Shown: positions 54,201-63,231 of the stretch, piece by piece
Layout of the letters: each line of letters opens with the position of its first letter
Position numbering within the stretch: position 1 is the stretch's first letter
Source of the DNA: Pseudomonas congelans
Lineage (GTDB): Bacteria; Pseudomonadota; Gammaproteobacteria; Pseudomonadales; Pseudomonadaceae
Assembly: GCF_900103225.1 (NCBI RefSeq)
Contig: NZ_FNJH01000001.1
Location: 327,178 to 391,177, forward strand
Direction of reading: 5' to 3'
Length of the DNA stretch: 64,000 nt
Translations under genes and position numbers: made by a program
The notes under the pieces: model-generated
Database searches by the model: none
Seen by the model: only the letters and a program-made list of their open reading frames with translations
What the model was told of the DNA's origin: nothing

Positions 54201-54872
54201 ACCCTTGTTGATGATGTATTGGGTGGAAATCGTATCGCCCAGAAACACATCCGCCTGATTGAAGGCGACTGCATTGATGGCGTTCTGAAAAGAAGGGTAG
54301 GTCTTCAGCGTTGCGCCCGGATAGGACGCCTCGACCTCGGCAGGCGGCAGGTAGTGATAGACCATGCTCAGCCGCATGCCTTTGAGGCCTTCGTTCAGGG
54401 GGCGCGTGTCTCCGACCCGGGTGACCAGAACGGGCTGATCAACCGAGTAGGGCTGGGACAGTCTGATGTTGCGATCAATGGCTTCAAAACCGTTGGCGGT
54501 GCCCAGCAGGTCGATCTGACCTGCGGCAAGCGCCTTGATCGCTGCGTCGCGCGTTTCGAAACGCTGCACCCTTACCGGCAGGTCCAGCGCATCCGAAATG
54601 ATCCCTGCGTAGTCTGCAGTGATGCCTTCGTAATCGTTGCCGGATATCGTGATGTCGAAGGGTGGGTAATCGGGGTTCGAGGTGCCGAGAATCAGTTCAC
54701 GTTTACCACGTACCCATTGCCATTGGCTGTTGTCCAGCTTCACGTCCATGTGCGCCGGGCTCGAGCGACCGAGCAGGGTGTAATGATCGGCCGCATAGAG
54801 TCCGGCCTGAGCACCCCAGCCTATGCACAGGCTTATGGCCAGTATTAATAATTGTCTGAAGCGCTTGGGCAT
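51252..54872 (-). CDS. BvgS-type hybrid sensor kinase (two periplasmic binding domains)
   Basis: 1206 residues. The signal/TM segment is LLILAISLCIGWGAQA. Two tandem SBP_bac_3 (Venus flytrap) domains follow (about 50-285 and 305-530), then a TM helix (IIVGAGLLLLGLLAWNAW), a PAS domain (about 580-690), HisKA (MSHEIRTPMNAVIGM), HATPase (GAGLGLVICRS), a receiver (VVADCNMPIMNGYDM) and a C-terminal Hpt (LAHRIKGAARI). This is a complete four-step phosphorelay. The ATG at 54872 has GAG upstream; a GTG at 54884 would overlap the regulator stop. Partner of the LuxR-type regulator just upstream. Ligand unknown; such domains often sense amino acids or small organic acids. Confidence 0.9.
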   Translation of the reverse strand: MPKRFRQLLILAISLCIGWGAQAGLYAADHYTLLGRSSPAHMDVKLDNSQWQWVRGKRELILGTSNPDYPPFDITISGNDYEGITADYAGIISDALDLPVRVQRFETRDAAIKALAAGQIDLLGTANGFEAIDRNIRLSQPYSVDQPVLVTRVGDTRPLNEGLKGMRLSMVYHYLPPAEVEASYPGATLKTYPSFQNAINAVAFNQADVFLGDTISTQYIINKGYLNNVQMSNFGKHEPNGFSFAVSNENTQLLGIINQTLKAIPVDERINISRRWSTGSDLMLTDQKLQLTQREERWIAQHPTVRVVVNEAYAPLTFFDAKGNFRGITADLLELVRLRTGLRFDVKRSPSLTDMLSQVSEGQADMIGALVSSDVREDRLSFSRPYIDNSFVLVTRKDQGAPSYLEQMDGKRLAITQGSPMLDWLGRKYPRVVPLEIDNPFQTLDMLSLGRAEGAVVSLLSADYFLSSGIFEDRLQMTATVGEDPALISMATSRNAIELSSILDKALASIAPQDLAAINNRWRVYTPSSANWHDYQRLIYQIIVGAGLLLLGLLAWNAWMRRQIRQREAAERALGDQFEFMRALVEGTPHPIYVRDREGMLRMCNDSYLKVFSAQREDIIGKSATEGGLGNAFEAREYAADYQRVMASDTALILDRPLHIGERELTIYHWILPFRDSLGEVQGIIGGWIDISERRQLIEDLQAAKEQADAASRAKSTFLATMSHEIRTPMNAVIGMLELALKRAEHGELDRSAIEVAYSSANDLLDLIGDILDIARIESGRLSLNPERANLRRLVESVLRVFDGLARQKDLELVLELDSRINADVLIDPLRFKQILSNLVSNAIKFTPMGRIKVVLQAAESPDPQLLHLHITVQDSGIGISVEDQQRLFEPFAQADNTGQMARTGAGLGLVICRSLCMMMGGNLSLDSTPGHGTRISMNLVLTTLEALSGQPVAEQPAAVAHQTLRILIVDDHPANRLLLCQQLGYLGHHCEMAENGARGLERWKADHFDLVVADCNMPIMNGYDMTAAIRRQERASERQRCPVWGFTANAQSDEIERCRTAGMDDCLFKPIGLSMLSERLAAIAPLAHTRTLPFSLDSVSNLTGERPEMVERLLAQLLHSNHEDRLALARLTPEKDRRKTRDLAHRIKGAARIITASRVVDACDALELACDPDTPDEQFRTCRQAVELAMIELEDALILQQARPE

Positions 54873-54880
54873 CCGTTTTC

Positions 54881-55507
54881 TCACACTAGCGCGTTACGTT
54901 TTGCCATCTCGATAAGTTCTACCAAGGTTCTGGTTTTCAGTTTTTGCATAAGCCGTGTTTTGTAAGTGCTGACGGTCTTGTTACTGAGAAACATGCCCTT
55001 GGCTATTTCCTTGTTGGAGCGGCCCTGGGCAAATAACTGTAATACCATCAGTTCGCGGTCATTGACCAACTTGAATAGCTCGAGCTCGTTGGTCTGACCA
55101 TCTTCGCGAACCGCACACGTCAACGCTTGACTGGGAAAGTAATTGTAGCCGGATAATACCGCTTTCACCGAACTGAGCAGTTCGCTCAGGTCCTCCTGCT
55201 TGCAGACATAACCCGAGGCACCCGATTGCATGCAGCGAATGGCGAACAGGTTGGGGGTTTGCGAGGTCAGCACCAGAATCTTGGAGGGCAGCCCCATCGT
55301 ATTGAAGCGAGCCAGCACCTCGAGGCCATCGAGCTTGGGAATGCTGATGTCGAGAATGATCAGGTCGGGCATGCATTCACGGACCATCTGCATGGCGTCG
55401 ACACCGTTATCGGTTTCGCCGACTACCTCATAATTTTCGTTCTCCAAGAGCATTCTTACCGCCATCCGGATAACCGGGTGGTCGTCGATGATGAAAACTG
55501 AGTTCAT
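54881..55507 (-). CDS. BvgA/EvgA-type response regulator (NarL/LuxR family)
   Basis: 208 residues: a receiver domain (VFIIDDHPVIRMAVRMLLENE, phospho-acceptor in DLIILDISIPKLDG, K in YVCKQEDL) and a LuxR-type helix-turn-helix (NDRELMVLQLFAQGRSNKEIAKGMFLSNKTVSTYKTRLMQKL, position about 145-190). The ATG at 55507 begins MNSVFIIDDHP; the upstream extension is not conserved-looking. It directly precedes the hybrid kinase gene, which should phosphorylate it. Confidence 0.9.
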   Translation of the reverse strand: MNSVFIIDDHPVIRMAVRMLLENENYEVVGETDNGVDAMQMVRECMPDLIILDISIPKLDGLEVLARFNTMGLPSKILVLTSQTPNLFAIRCMQSGASGYVCKQEDLSELLSSVKAVLSGYNYFPSQALTCAVREDGQTNELELFKLVNDRELMVLQLFAQGRSNKEIAKGMFLSNKTVSTYKTRLMQKLKTRTLVELIEMAKRNALV

Positions 55508-55864
55508 ATTCCATTCCATAACAAGCAGTGAAGAAAGCGCGCACCTTAGCTCAGATGTTCGGGCAGGCACATAAAGAGACTTGCTCGGCAGGCATATATA
55601 GGAAAAGTCCTACAATAATTAGCGTATCGGAGTACGTAAAAGCCTACGTAAAACATAAGTGTATTTAAACGTTAACGCTTATTTCATTGTGTGTTCGGCA
55701 ACTGATGCACCGGGTGTTTATTACTTTCTGGAATCATCATTCATGTTGACTGCTGATTTCCTACGAGTCTGAACGTGGATTCACAATCGATCCATTTTCA
55801 CAGGGTAATGAATGCAGGTATTTCGCCGGTATTGCTGCAACCGAATGAAGTCGACTTGCCGACG
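55508..55864. other. 357-bp gap upstream of the BvgA-like gene
   Basis: AT-rich (about 55580-55740) and non-coding. It should contain the promoter of the regulator-kinase operon. I see no clear known operator. Confidence 0.45.
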
Positions 55865-56257
55865 TCATTCAGTGATCTCTCCCAGCAGACGGCTGAGGTC
55901 GGGGCCATGCAGGGGCTTGCTCAGGCAACCGAGCAGGGGCAGATTGCGCCGCCTGGCGAGCTGCTGAAGACTTTCAAGCTGTGTGTCCGGCAAGCCGCTG
56001 AGCAGAATGGCCTGGTGCAGCCAGCCTTGCCGGGAGGCCTCATCAATCAGGTCCAGGCCTGACATGTCCGGCAGGCACTGATCGCACAGCACAAGGCCGT
56101 AGGGATGTTCACTGCGTTGCATGGCAGCGAGTGCCTCCGCGGCCGTAAGTGCTGGCGTCAGCAGGAAGTAGCCATGATTGTTGAGCAGCACCTGGGTGGC
56201 GATCAGTTGAAACGGGTGATCTTCTACCAGGAGGATGCGCAGGCTATGTGTGGACAT
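55865..56257 (-). CDS. Stand-alone response-regulator receiver protein
   Basis: 130 residues, a receiver domain only: acidic pocket LRILLVEDHPFQL, phospho-acceptor in LVLCDQCLPDMSGLDL, and conserved Lys in GCLSKPLHG. There is no output domain. Same strand as and just upstream of the BvgA/BvgS-like pair, so it may tap or buffer that phosphorelay through the Hpt domain (inference). Confidence 0.85.
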   Translation of the reverse strand: MSTHSLRILLVEDHPFQLIATQVLLNNHGYFLLTPALTAAEALAAMQRSEHPYGLVLCDQCLPDMSGLDLIDEASRQGWLHQAILLSGLPDTQLESLQQLARRRNLPLLGCLSKPLHGPDLSRLLGEITE

Positions 56258-56507
56258 GAGTGTTCCGGAAAGGCCCTGACGAGGCGTTCAGGCATCGGCA
56301 GGCGGCGTGCGGGCCGGCAAGTTTCGCTGGCGGATGGATGAGGTGCCGGATGGCAGTTGAAGTGGCTGGAATTATTGAGGGATGCAAGAAAAGCTGCGAT
56401 AGGACTCGTCTGACATGCATGTAGGGCCTGTCTGAGTTTCGCGAGGTAATCAGGTCTGACCAGCCCTTTGCCTGCGTCTGTTCAGGCAGCGGGCCGGTCG
56501 ATGGAGG

Positions 56508-57839
56508 CTATATCTGTCCGGAGCGGCCGGTCATTTCCCGGGCCATTTCGCTGGCGTAGCTGTCGGTCATGCCCGCGATGAAGTCGATCATGCGCAGGAA
56601 CGAGGTATGCAGCGGTGCCTTGGGATCAGGCGCGCTGTTACCCAGCAAGTCGAGGATACGGCGATGCTTGAAGGATGGCGTTCTGCCGCCAAACTGTTCG
56701 ACGGCCGCACCGCAGAACGCGTTGAGGAGGATCTCCAGCGTGGTGTAGGCGCCGATTTCGTGCAGCGTCTTGCGCTTGTCCTGAAAGATTTTCTTGCGCG
56801 CCATGTCCTTGGCGTTGAGCACACAGCGTTTGGCCGGGCCATGCATGTGCTCGACCAGATCGCCAGGCAGGGTGCCGGCCAGCAAGGCGTCCTGTTGCTC
56901 GACGAAGGCTCTGGCTGCCGCATTGGTCAAGTGTTCGATGGCCTTGCCGCGCAGGATCGCCAGCTTGCGCCGCCGTGAGTCGCCCGGGCCCAGCTGTCGG
57001 TAAGTTTCCGGAAGATCATCACCGACCAGCCCGAGCAGAAGTGATTCCACTTCCGCGTAGTTGAGCAGGTCCATCTCCAGACCGTCTTCCAGGTCGATCA
57101 GGGCGTAACAGATGTCGTCGGCCGCCTCCATCAAATAGACCAGCGGATGGCGCGCCCAACGCTGATCTTCGAGCTGCGGCAAACCCAGCTTGCCGGCGAT
57201 CTGCTCAAGGATCGGCAGTTCGCTCTGGTAACAGCCGAACTTGTGCTTCTTGTAGCCCAGCGAGTCTGCGTGGCGGGCGGTCCACGGGTATTTGAGGTAA
57301 GTGCCCAGTGTGGCGTAGGTCAGGCGGGTGCCGCCGTCGAACTGGTGGTATTCCAGCTGCGTCAGCACCCGGAACCCTTGGGCATTGCCTTCGAAATTGA
57401 GGAAGTCATTGCGCTCGGTGTCGCTCATCGCGTCGAGCCAGCCACGCCCGGCCGCCTGATTGAACCAGTTGCGAATCGCATCTTCGCCCGAATGGCCGAA
57501 AGGCGGATTGCCGATGTCGTGCGCCAGACAGGCCGATTGCACAACCATGCCCAGGTCGCTGGGATCGCACCAGTCGGGCAGGGCGGAGCGCAGCGTTTCG
57601 CCGACGCGCATGCCCAGAGAGCGACCGACGCAACTGACTTCCAGCGAATGGGTCAGGCGCGTATGGATGTGATCGTTGCTGGACACCGGATGCACCTGGG
57701 TCTTGCGTCCCAGGCGGCGGAAGGCCCCGGAAAAGATGATCCGGTCATGGTCCTTGTGAAACGGACTGCGCCCCAGTTCCTCGGGGCTGTGCAGGGTCTT
57801 GCCCAGTCGTTCGCGGTTAAGCAGTGTTTGCCAATCCAA
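56508..57839 (-). CDS. dgt: dGTP triphosphohydrolase-like protein Dgt
   Basis: 443 residues with the HD-domain metal site: [16 protein letters not shown] and [14 protein letters not shown] (H...HD...D). It belongs to the dGTPase-like type 2/3 proteins, which hydrolyse dNTPs to nucleoside and triphosphate. I choose the TTG at 57839, giving (M)[12 protein letters not shown], because GGAG lies eight bases upstream; the GTG three codons earlier overlaps that Shine-Dalgarno. Confidence 0.88.
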   Translation of the reverse strand: MDWQTLLNRERLGKTLHSPEELGRSPFHKDHDRIIFSGAFRRLGRKTQVHPVSSNDHIHTRLTHSLEVSCVGRSLGMRVGETLRSALPDWCDPSDLGMVVQSACLAHDIGNPPFGHSGEDAIRNWFNQAAGRGWLDAMSDTERNDFLNFEGNAQGFRVLTQLEYHQFDGGTRLTYATLGTYLKYPWTARHADSLGYKKHKFGCYQSELPILEQIAGKLGLPQLEDQRWARHPLVYLMEAADDICYALIDLEDGLEMDLLNYAEVESLLLGLVGDDLPETYRQLGPGDSRRRKLAILRGKAIEHLTNAAARAFVEQQDALLAGTLPGDLVEHMHGPAKRCVLNAKDMARKKIFQDKRKTLHEIGAYTTLEILLNAFCGAAVEQFGGRTPSFKHRRILDLLGNSAPDPKAPLHTSFLRMIDFIAGMTDSYASEMAREMTGRSGQI

Positions 57840-57933
57840 TGCGTTCACTCCGTCAGTAATAGGGGCGTAGCTTCCCGGTTCGACACGCCTGCCGCAAGGG
57901 GCGCACTGATGAAAACAGGCCTCGTAGAAAAAC

Positions 57934-57966
57934 AAATGCCTGCTCCGGTTACCGGAGCAGGCATTT
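57934..57966 (-). terminator. Terminator of the yqjD/E/K-like operon
   Basis: A 15-bp perfect stem (AAATGCCTGCTCCGG and its inverse) with loop TTA, 51 bp beyond the last gene of the operon. On the - strand it is followed by a U-rich run (TTTGTTTTTC). Confidence 0.8.
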
Positions 57967-58017
57967 ATATTCAGGCCAGTACAGTCAGGCCATGATCATG
58001 CGAAACGCATGGCGCAA

Positions 58018-58374
58018 TCAGATCTTGCGATTGCGATTCTGCAGGGCGCGCGCTTGCATGGCGACCTTGACCACCGGCGTCAACGTGATGCCCAGCTTCA
58101 ACAGGCGGCCCAGCAGGCTGGTGCGTCCGGTCTTGGCACGTTTGCCGCTCAGAAAGCCCAGCAGGGCGACCGAGCCCACGCCCCAGAGCGGCGCGTGGCG
58201 AAAGCCCAGCGCGCTTTTCCAGTCGTGGCGGATGCCGCGAAAGCGTTGCAACGGTTGCATCAGTTGCGCCGATTCGTGGCGAATTTCCTGGCGGTGCATT
58301 TCCATGCGCAGACGGATCAATGCCTTGCGCAGTTCTCGACGAGTATTGCTCTGGTGCGACTTGGGTTCACTCAT
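58018..58374 (-). CDS. YqjK-like small protein
   Basis: 118 residues: a basic, charged N-terminal half (SNTRRELRKALIRLRMEMHRQEIRHE) and a weak hydrophobic stretch (PLWGVGSVALLGFLSG). No assigned domain. Last of three overlapping or adjacent genes (yqjD-E-K order of E. coli); its start overlaps the previous stop by 4 bp. Function unknown; probably envelope-associated. Confidence 0.75.
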   Translation of the reverse strand: MSEPKSHQSNTRRELRKALIRLRMEMHRQEIRHESAQLMQPLQRFRGIRHDWKSALGFRHAPLWGVGSVALLGFLSGKRAKTGRTSLLGRLLKLGITLTPVVKVAMQARALQNRNRKI

Positions 58375-58763
58375 GGCATCAATCGCTCACGGTCGTTGGC
58401 CAGTTCTTCGAGAGTCGCATGGAAGGGCGAAGACTCGTCGAAGATCGCTGCCTTGAGGCGCAATCCACAGAAGATCGCGGCCAGCAGGTAAAACGTACAC
58501 AGGCCGACAATGCCCGCCAGGCGATAGCTGTCCCACAGAACGATCAGCAGCAAGGCCGAGAGCCCGGTGAGCAGCAGCAGGCCGAAAACCAGTGCCAGAC
58601 CGGCAAACAGCAGCAAGCTGACGGTTCGCGCTTTCTGTTCCTGCAATTCGATGCCGAACAGCTCGACGTGAGTGTGCAACAGGCCAAGGAATGCAGCGCC
58701 CAGGCGCCGCGGTGAAGAGCCCGGAGTTCCCTCGGGCGGTGCTGATTCCGTTCCCAGAGTCAT
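58371..58763 (-). CDS. Phage-holin-superfamily membrane protein (YqjE-like)
   Basis: 130 residues with two hydrophobic helices (TVSLLLFAGLALVFGLLLLTGLSALLLIVL; LAGIVGLCTFYLLAAIFCGL) between short hydrophilic ends. It matches the holin 3_6 family to which E. coli YqjE belongs. It is not evidence of a prophage. Start 4 bp after the DUF883 gene. Confidence 0.8.
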   Translation of the reverse strand: MTLGTESAPPEGTPGSSPRRLGAAFLGLLHTHVELFGIELQEQKARTVSLLLFAGLALVFGLLLLTGLSALLLIVLWDSYRLAGIVGLCTFYLLAAIFCGLRLKAAIFDESSPFHATLEELANDRERLMP

Positions 58764-58767
58764 GATG

Positions 58768-59082
58768 TTAGCGCCTTGTAGCCAGCAGACCGATCAGAAA
58801 GCCGACACCTGCGGCGATACCGACTGACTGCCAGGGGTTGTTCTGAACATAATCTTCGGTGGCGACCACTGCCGCTTCGCCGCGCTCGCGCAACGAATCC
58901 TCGGTGGTCTTCAGGGTTTCCTTGGCACGCAACAGGCTTTCGCGGATCTGGGCGCGCAGTTCATCGGCCTGATCACCAGCGAGAGAGGCGGTATGCGCCA
59001 GCAATTTCTCAGTATCGGCAACCAGTACCTGGAAGTCGGCTCTCAGGATTTCCTGAGCATTCTGTGCAGTTTCGCGGGCCAT
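58768..59082 (-). CDS. DUF883 family ribosome/membrane-tethering protein (YqjD/ElaB-like)
   Basis: 104 residues: a long helical region (AQEILRADFQVLVADTEKLL...LRERGEAAVVATEDYVQNNPWQSVG) and one C-terminal transmembrane helix with a basic tail (IAAGVGFLIGLLATRR). In E. coli the relatives YqjD and ElaB are stationary-phase inner-membrane proteins that can bind ribosomes. First gene of the operon. Confidence 0.85.
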   Translation of the reverse strand: MARETAQNAQEILRADFQVLVADTEKLLAHTASLAGDQADELRAQIRESLLRAKETLKTTEDSLRERGEAAVVATEDYVQNNPWQSVGIAAGVGFLIGLLATRR

Positions 59083-59329
59083 GATGTTCTCCGTTTGGTG
59101 GGCGTATAAATGTTTCGAGTACAGGTGATTCCTGAAGGTTCACTTCGATTGCCGTATCGTGTTCGATCAGGCTTCACACTGCCGCTGCACCTTACTCCAA
59201 AAGTATCTGCCAGGAAAAACCACAAGCACCGGAAGATTGGGGTTCCGTATTTCTGGCCATTGGCTATGCTCCACACGCGTGACCACGGGATGGCCTGGCG
59301 CGCGCGACATCGGTTTAATGGAGAGAGGC

Positions 59330-60400
59330 ATGGAGCGGCTGTATTCCCTGCAGGGGCTCAGGGGCGTAGCGGTCCTTGGCGTTGTGTTGTTTCACATGAT
59401 GTCGGTAGAGAGCAAGTTTTCCGGTGGCGATATCCTTCTGCCGCCCTGGCTCGATTTTTTTCAGTTGGGCGTCGATCTGTTTTTCGTCATCAGCGGATTT
59501 GTGATGGTGATTGTCAGTCGTGGCCGTTTTCAGAGTGCACCCGAGGCTCAGCGCTTTCTGTTCAATCGAGTATCGCGGATCTACCCCACGTACTGGTTGT
59601 ACTTTTTCATCACCCTGGCGGTTTATCTGGTGCAGCCGGGCATGGTCAACAGCGGTCATGGCTCGTCCAATCTGATCATGTCGTTCCTGCTGTTGCCCAA
59701 CGACAAGGTGCTGCTGGTAATGGTGGCCTGGTCGCTGCTGTTCGAGCTGTGGTTCTACGTGGTGTTCTCAGGCTTCCTGCTGTTTCGCGAGCGCAATCTG
59801 CCGTTTCTGCTTGGCGCCTGGAGTCTGATCATCGTGGTGTTTAACACACTGGCAGACTGGCAGGACTATTCCCCGGCAGTGAAGATCATCCTGCATCCCT
59901 ATGCCCTCGAGTTCGTGCTGGGTGCTGCGCTGGCACTGTTCTTTTACGGGCGCCACTGTGCGCGCGTGCCCACCGCTGCGGTCTGGTTGCTGCTCGGTGT
60001 CGCGCTGATGGCGGCGGTGCCCCTGATCGGCTATTACCGGTTGTATGAGAGTCAGGGGCTGCTGCGCATGCTCATGGTTGGTGGAACGTTCGGCGTGCTG
60101 GTCGTGACGCTGGCCTTGCTTGAACGACGCAGACAGCTGCTGGTGCCGCCGTTTATGGTTGCCGTGGGCGACATGTCCTACACGATCTACCTGTCTCATC
60201 TGCTGGTGCTGGGGGTGATCGGCAGGGTCTGGAGTCTGGTGGGGCCCTGGCCTGAAAGCTATCTGGACAACCTGTTTTTCGCTCTGCTGATGATGGCGGC
60301 AGCGGTGTGCTATGGCTGGGTCGGTTATCGTTGTTTCGAGAAACCGGTACTGGACCGCGCCAATGCGTTCAGCAAGGCGCATTTCCGGGTGTCGACGTGA
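59330..60400 (+). CDS. Acyltransferase 3 (OafA/YrhL) membrane protein
   Basis: 356 residues with about ten transmembrane helices. It starts MERLYSLQGLRGVAVLGVVLFHMMS with the conserved R-G-x-A...F-H motif, and continues GVDLFFVISGFVMVIV and RVSRIYPTYWLY, typical of inner-membrane acyltransferases that acetylate surface glycans. There is no SGNH domain. GGAG at 59320-59323 fits the ATG at 59330. No glycan genes nearby, so the acceptor is unknown. Confidence 0.88.
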   Translation: MERLYSLQGLRGVAVLGVVLFHMMSVESKFSGGDILLPPWLDFFQLGVDLFFVISGFVMVIVSRGRFQSAPEAQRFLFNRVSRIYPTYWLYFFITLAVYLVQPGMVNSGHGSSNLIMSFLLLPNDKVLLVMVAWSLLFELWFYVVFSGFLLFRERNLPFLLGAWSLIIVVFNTLADWQDYSPAVKIILHPYALEFVLGAALALFFYGRHCARVPTAAVWLLLGVALMAAVPLIGYYRLYESQGLLRMLMVGGTFGVLVVTLALLERRRQLLVPPFMVAVGDMSYTIYLSHLLVLGVIGRVWSLVGPWPESYLDNLFFALLMMAAAVCYGWVGYRCFEKPVLDRANAFSKAHFRVST

Positions 60401-60457
60401 TCCCGGTGCGCGCCTAGAATGATTTCCGGTTACCGAGGATTCGCCGAGGATCGACTC

Positions 60458-60700
60458 ATGCCACCCGAATGCCAGCTGTTCAGCACCCCGGGCTGCCCGC
60501 TGTGCGAGGTTGCCGAAGCGGTTTTGCTGCCGTTCGCCATCGAGCACGGCCTGCTGATTGAGCTGGTCGACATCTGCGAGGATGAGCAACTGCTTGAACG
60601 CTACGAGTTGCGCGTTCCTGTGTTGCGTCGAGCCGACACCGGTGATGAGCTGGAATGGCCATTCGACGCACCTCAAGTGGCGTCTTTTCTGAGTCGCTGA
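60458..60700 (+). CDS. Glutaredoxin-like (DUF836) protein
   Basis: 80 residues: thioredoxin-fold start QLFSTPGCPLCEVAEAVL with a CPLC active-site pair, then YELRVPVLRRADTGDELEWPF containing the cis-proline. This is the DUF836 family. The ATG at 60458 begins MPPECQLF. Probably a thiol oxidoreductase in the cytoplasm; partner unknown. Confidence 0.85.
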   Translation: MPPECQLFSTPGCPLCEVAEAVLLPFAIEHGLLIELVDICEDEQLLERYELRVPVLRRADTGDELEWPFDAPQVASFLSR

Positions 60701-60752
60701 GCTGCCTTGTCGTCGAGCTGCATGCCCTTTCATTTATCGGACACGACGCGCA

Positions 60753-61673
60753 GTGAATATCGATACACGCATCAAATTTCGTCATCTGGTCTGCTTTCTC
60801 GAAGTGGCCCGGCAGGGCAGCCTGGCGCGTGCTTCCGACGTTCTGGCGATCAGTCAGCCTGCACTGTCGAAAAGTCTCAAAGAGCTGGAAATCCTGCTCG
60901 ACACCACCTTGTTCGTGCGCAGCAAGAGCGGCGCGGCACTCACCGACGCGGGCGTGGCGTTCATGCGTTTTGCCGGGCCCAGCGTTCAGGCCCTGCGCGA
61001 GGGCGTCAGCAGCCTGCGCTCGGGTGAGCATGACACCGTCACTGCACGTCTGGGCGTACTGTCGACGGCCGAAAGCCTGCTGGTGCCCGAAGTGGTTCAT
61101 CGCCTGCACCAGCGGCACCCGGCGCTGATCGTCAGCGTGATGACCGGGCCCAGTGCCTATCTGTTGTCGCAATTGAGGGTAGGGGAGCTGGATCTGGTGG
61201 TCGGGCGCATGACTGACAGTCCGCAGATTCAGGGTCTGACGTTCGAGCACCTGTACAACGAGTCGATGACACTGGTGGTACGCAGTGATCACCCTTTGCT
61301 GGCTGCGCCGCTCAAGCCGGAGAGTCTGGAGCGATTCCCGCTGGTGTTGCCGCTGGCAGGCACGACCATCCGCAAGTTTGCCGACAGTCTGTTCGTGCAG
61401 TGCGGTATCCGCATGCCGCGCCAACGCCTTGAAACCCTCTCGCTCACCCTCAGCCGCCGCTATGTGCAATGCAGCGATGCAGTCTGGATCGCGCCGCTGG
61501 ATGCCGTGTCGCTGGAGTTGCAAGGCGGCACGCTGGTCGAGCTGGACATGGGTATTCGTGAGCCGGGCGGCTCGGTCGGTTTGTGCAGCAACCCGGCCTT
61601 GCCACTGACGCGCGCGGCGCAGTGGTGTGTGGACGAGCTGCGCAGTCTTGGAGAGGCTTATCGCAATGCCTAG
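60753..61673 (+). CDS. pcaQ: LysR-type regulator PcaQ
   Basis: 306 residues with an N-terminal winged helix-turn-helix ([36 protein letters not shown]) and an effector-binding domain. PcaQ activates protocatechuate 3,4-dioxygenase genes in response to beta-carboxymuconate-type inducers. Start GTG at 60753. The gene points the same way as pcaHG, and a PcaQ-type palindrome lies immediately after its stop. Confidence 0.9.
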   Translation: MNIDTRIKFRHLVCFLEVARQGSLARASDVLAISQPALSKSLKELEILLDTTLFVRSKSGAALTDAGVAFMRFAGPSVQALREGVSSLRSGEHDTVTARLGVLSTAESLLVPEVVHRLHQRHPALIVSVMTGPSAYLLSQLRVGELDLVVGRMTDSPQIQGLTFEHLYNESMTLVVRSDHPLLAAPLKPESLERFPLVLPLAGTTIRKFADSLFVQCGIRMPRQRLETLSLTLSRRYVQCSDAVWIAPLDAVSLELQGGTLVELDMGIREPGGSVGLCSNPALPLTRAAQWCVDELRSLGEAYRNA

Positions 61674-61674
61674 T

Positions 61675-61698
61675 ATCCATAACCAATTGGTTATGGAT
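61675..61698. promoter_or_regulatory. Probable PcaQ operator
   Basis: A perfect 24-bp palindrome whose core ATAACC-AATT-GGTTAT (61679-61694) matches the PcaQ box described in rhizobia (ATAACC-N4-GGTTAA). It starts one base after the pcaQ stop and lies 112 bp before pcaH. Confidence 0.8.
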
Positions 61699-61810
61699 CA
61701 TGGGGTTTATTTCAGTTCTCTGTAAGCATGGATCGCGCGACACTTCGCCGCAGCCTGTAGCGCATGTGACCGACGCCTGCGCGCCCCATAAGAAAAACGA
61801 GGAGAACGCC

Positions 61811-62530
61811 ATGTCTGCCGCGGACAACAGCCGCTTCGTCATTCGTGACCGAAACTGGCATCCCAAAGCCCTGACACCTGACTACAAGACCTCGATCCTG
61901 CGCTCGCCGCGCCAGGCCCTGGTCAGTATCCCGCAGTCCATTTCCGAAACCACCGGCCCGGATTTCTCGCATTTGAAATTCGGTCAGCACGACAATGACC
62001 TGCTGCTCAATTTCAACAACGGTGGGCTGCCCATCGGTGAGCGTATCCTGCTGGCCGGACGGGTCTGTGATCAGTACGGAAAACCGATACCGCATACGCT
62101 GGTGGAGATCTGGCAGGCCAATGCCGGTGGCCGTTATCGCCACAAGCGCGATGCCTATCTGGCGCCCATCGATCCCAATTTCGGCGGTGTCGGACGTGCG
62201 TTGACCGACAGCGAAGGCAATTACAGCTTCCGTACCGTCAAGCCCGGGCCTTACCCATGGCGCAACGGTCCCAACGACTGGCGCCCGGCACATATTCATG
62301 TGTCGATCAGCGGCCCGTCGATTGCCACACGCCTGATCACCCAGTTGTATTTCGAAGGCGATCCGCTGATTCCGATCTGCCCGATCGTCAAGGCCATCGC
62401 CAATCCCGACGCCGTGCAAAGCCTGATTGCCAGGCTCGATCTGGGCATGGGCAACCCGATGGATTGTCTGGCGTACCGCTTTGATATCGTGTTGCGCGGC
62501 CAGCGCAAGACTCACTTCGAAAACTGCTGA
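61811..62530 (+). CDS. pcaH: Protocatechuate 3,4-dioxygenase beta subunit PcaH
   Basis: 239 residues. It holds the non-haem Fe(III) site of the intradiol dioxygenase. Candidate iron ligands are the Tyr in [10 protein letters not shown], the Tyr in [10 protein letters not shown] and both His of RPAHIHVSI. The enzyme opens protocatechuate to beta-carboxy-cis,cis-muconate. The ATG at 61811 follows GAGGAGAAC; a much longer in-frame extension overlaps pcaQ and is rejected. pcaG follows after 11 bp. Confidence 0.95.
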   Translation: MSAADNSRFVIRDRNWHPKALTPDYKTSILRSPRQALVSIPQSISETTGPDFSHLKFGQHDNDLLLNFNNGGLPIGERILLAGRVCDQYGKPIPHTLVEIWQANAGGRYRHKRDAYLAPIDPNFGGVGRALTDSEGNYSFRTVKPGPYPWRNGPNDWRPAHIHVSISGPSIATRLITQLYFEGDPLIPICPIVKAIANPDAVQSLIARLDLGMGNPMDCLAYRFDIVLRGQRKTHFENC

Positions 62531-62541
62531 GGAGGCCCGAC

Positions 62542-63144
62542 ATGCCCGTTCAATTGCTGCAGGAAACCCCTTCGCAAACCGCTGGCCCCTACGTCCACAT
62601 CGGTCTTGCACCACAAGTGGCCGGCAACTCCACCCGCGAGCTGGAAATCTGGAACGAGATGGCCAGGCCCGAGGCGCCCGGTGAGCACATCGTATTGCTG
62701 GGCAACGTCTTCGACGGCAACGGTCATCTGATCCGCGATGCCTACCTGGAATTCTGGCAGGCGGATCATCAAGGCGCGTATCACAGCGAATTCGACCCGG
62801 ACAGGCCGTTCAACGGCTTTGGTCGCACTGCAACCGCGGACGATGGCCAATGGATCCTCAAGACCATCAAGCCAGGCTCGGCACGCAATGCGGCGGGTGT
62901 GCCGATGGCGGCGCACATCAACGTTTCGCTGTTTGCGCGCGGCATCAATATTCATCTGCAGACACGTTTGTATTTCGATGACGAAGCCCAGGCGAATGCG
63001 CAGGACCCGGTGCTCAATCTGATCGAGCAGCCCCCGCGTCGCGAAACCCTGGTGGCGCGTCGCTGCACGCACGAGGGGCAGACGGCCTATCGTTTTGATA
63101 TCCGTGTGCAAGGTGAAGGCGAGACAGTATTTTTCGATTTCTGA
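62542..63144 (+). CDS. pcaG: Protocatechuate 3,4-dioxygenase alpha subunit PcaG
   Basis: 200 residues, homologous to PcaH (DAYLEFWQADHQGAYHSEF; TIKPGSA) but without the full set of iron ligands, as expected for the alpha subunit, which completes the active site of the alpha-beta unit. GAGGAGG precedes the ATG. Confidence 0.95.
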   Translation: MPVQLLQETPSQTAGPYVHIGLAPQVAGNSTRELEIWNEMARPEAPGEHIVLLGNVFDGNGHLIRDAYLEFWQADHQGAYHSEFDPDRPFNGFGRTATADDGQWILKTIKPGSARNAAGVPMAAHINVSLFARGINIHLQTRLYFDDEAQANAQDPVLNLIEQPPRRETLVARRCTHEGQTAYRFDIRVQGEGETVFFDF

Positions 63145-63231
63145 ATCGTTCTTCGATTTCGAAATCAATGTGCGTGCGTTTCAAGGCGCCTGCATCGGCA
63201 GGCGACCCTATAAAAATAAAAGGACACCTTC

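Noticed and set aside
58371..58763. Prophage remnant suggested by the holin-like gene
   Set aside because: It is part of a yqjD/E/K-type operon common in gammaproteobacteria; no other phage gene, att site or integrase nearby.
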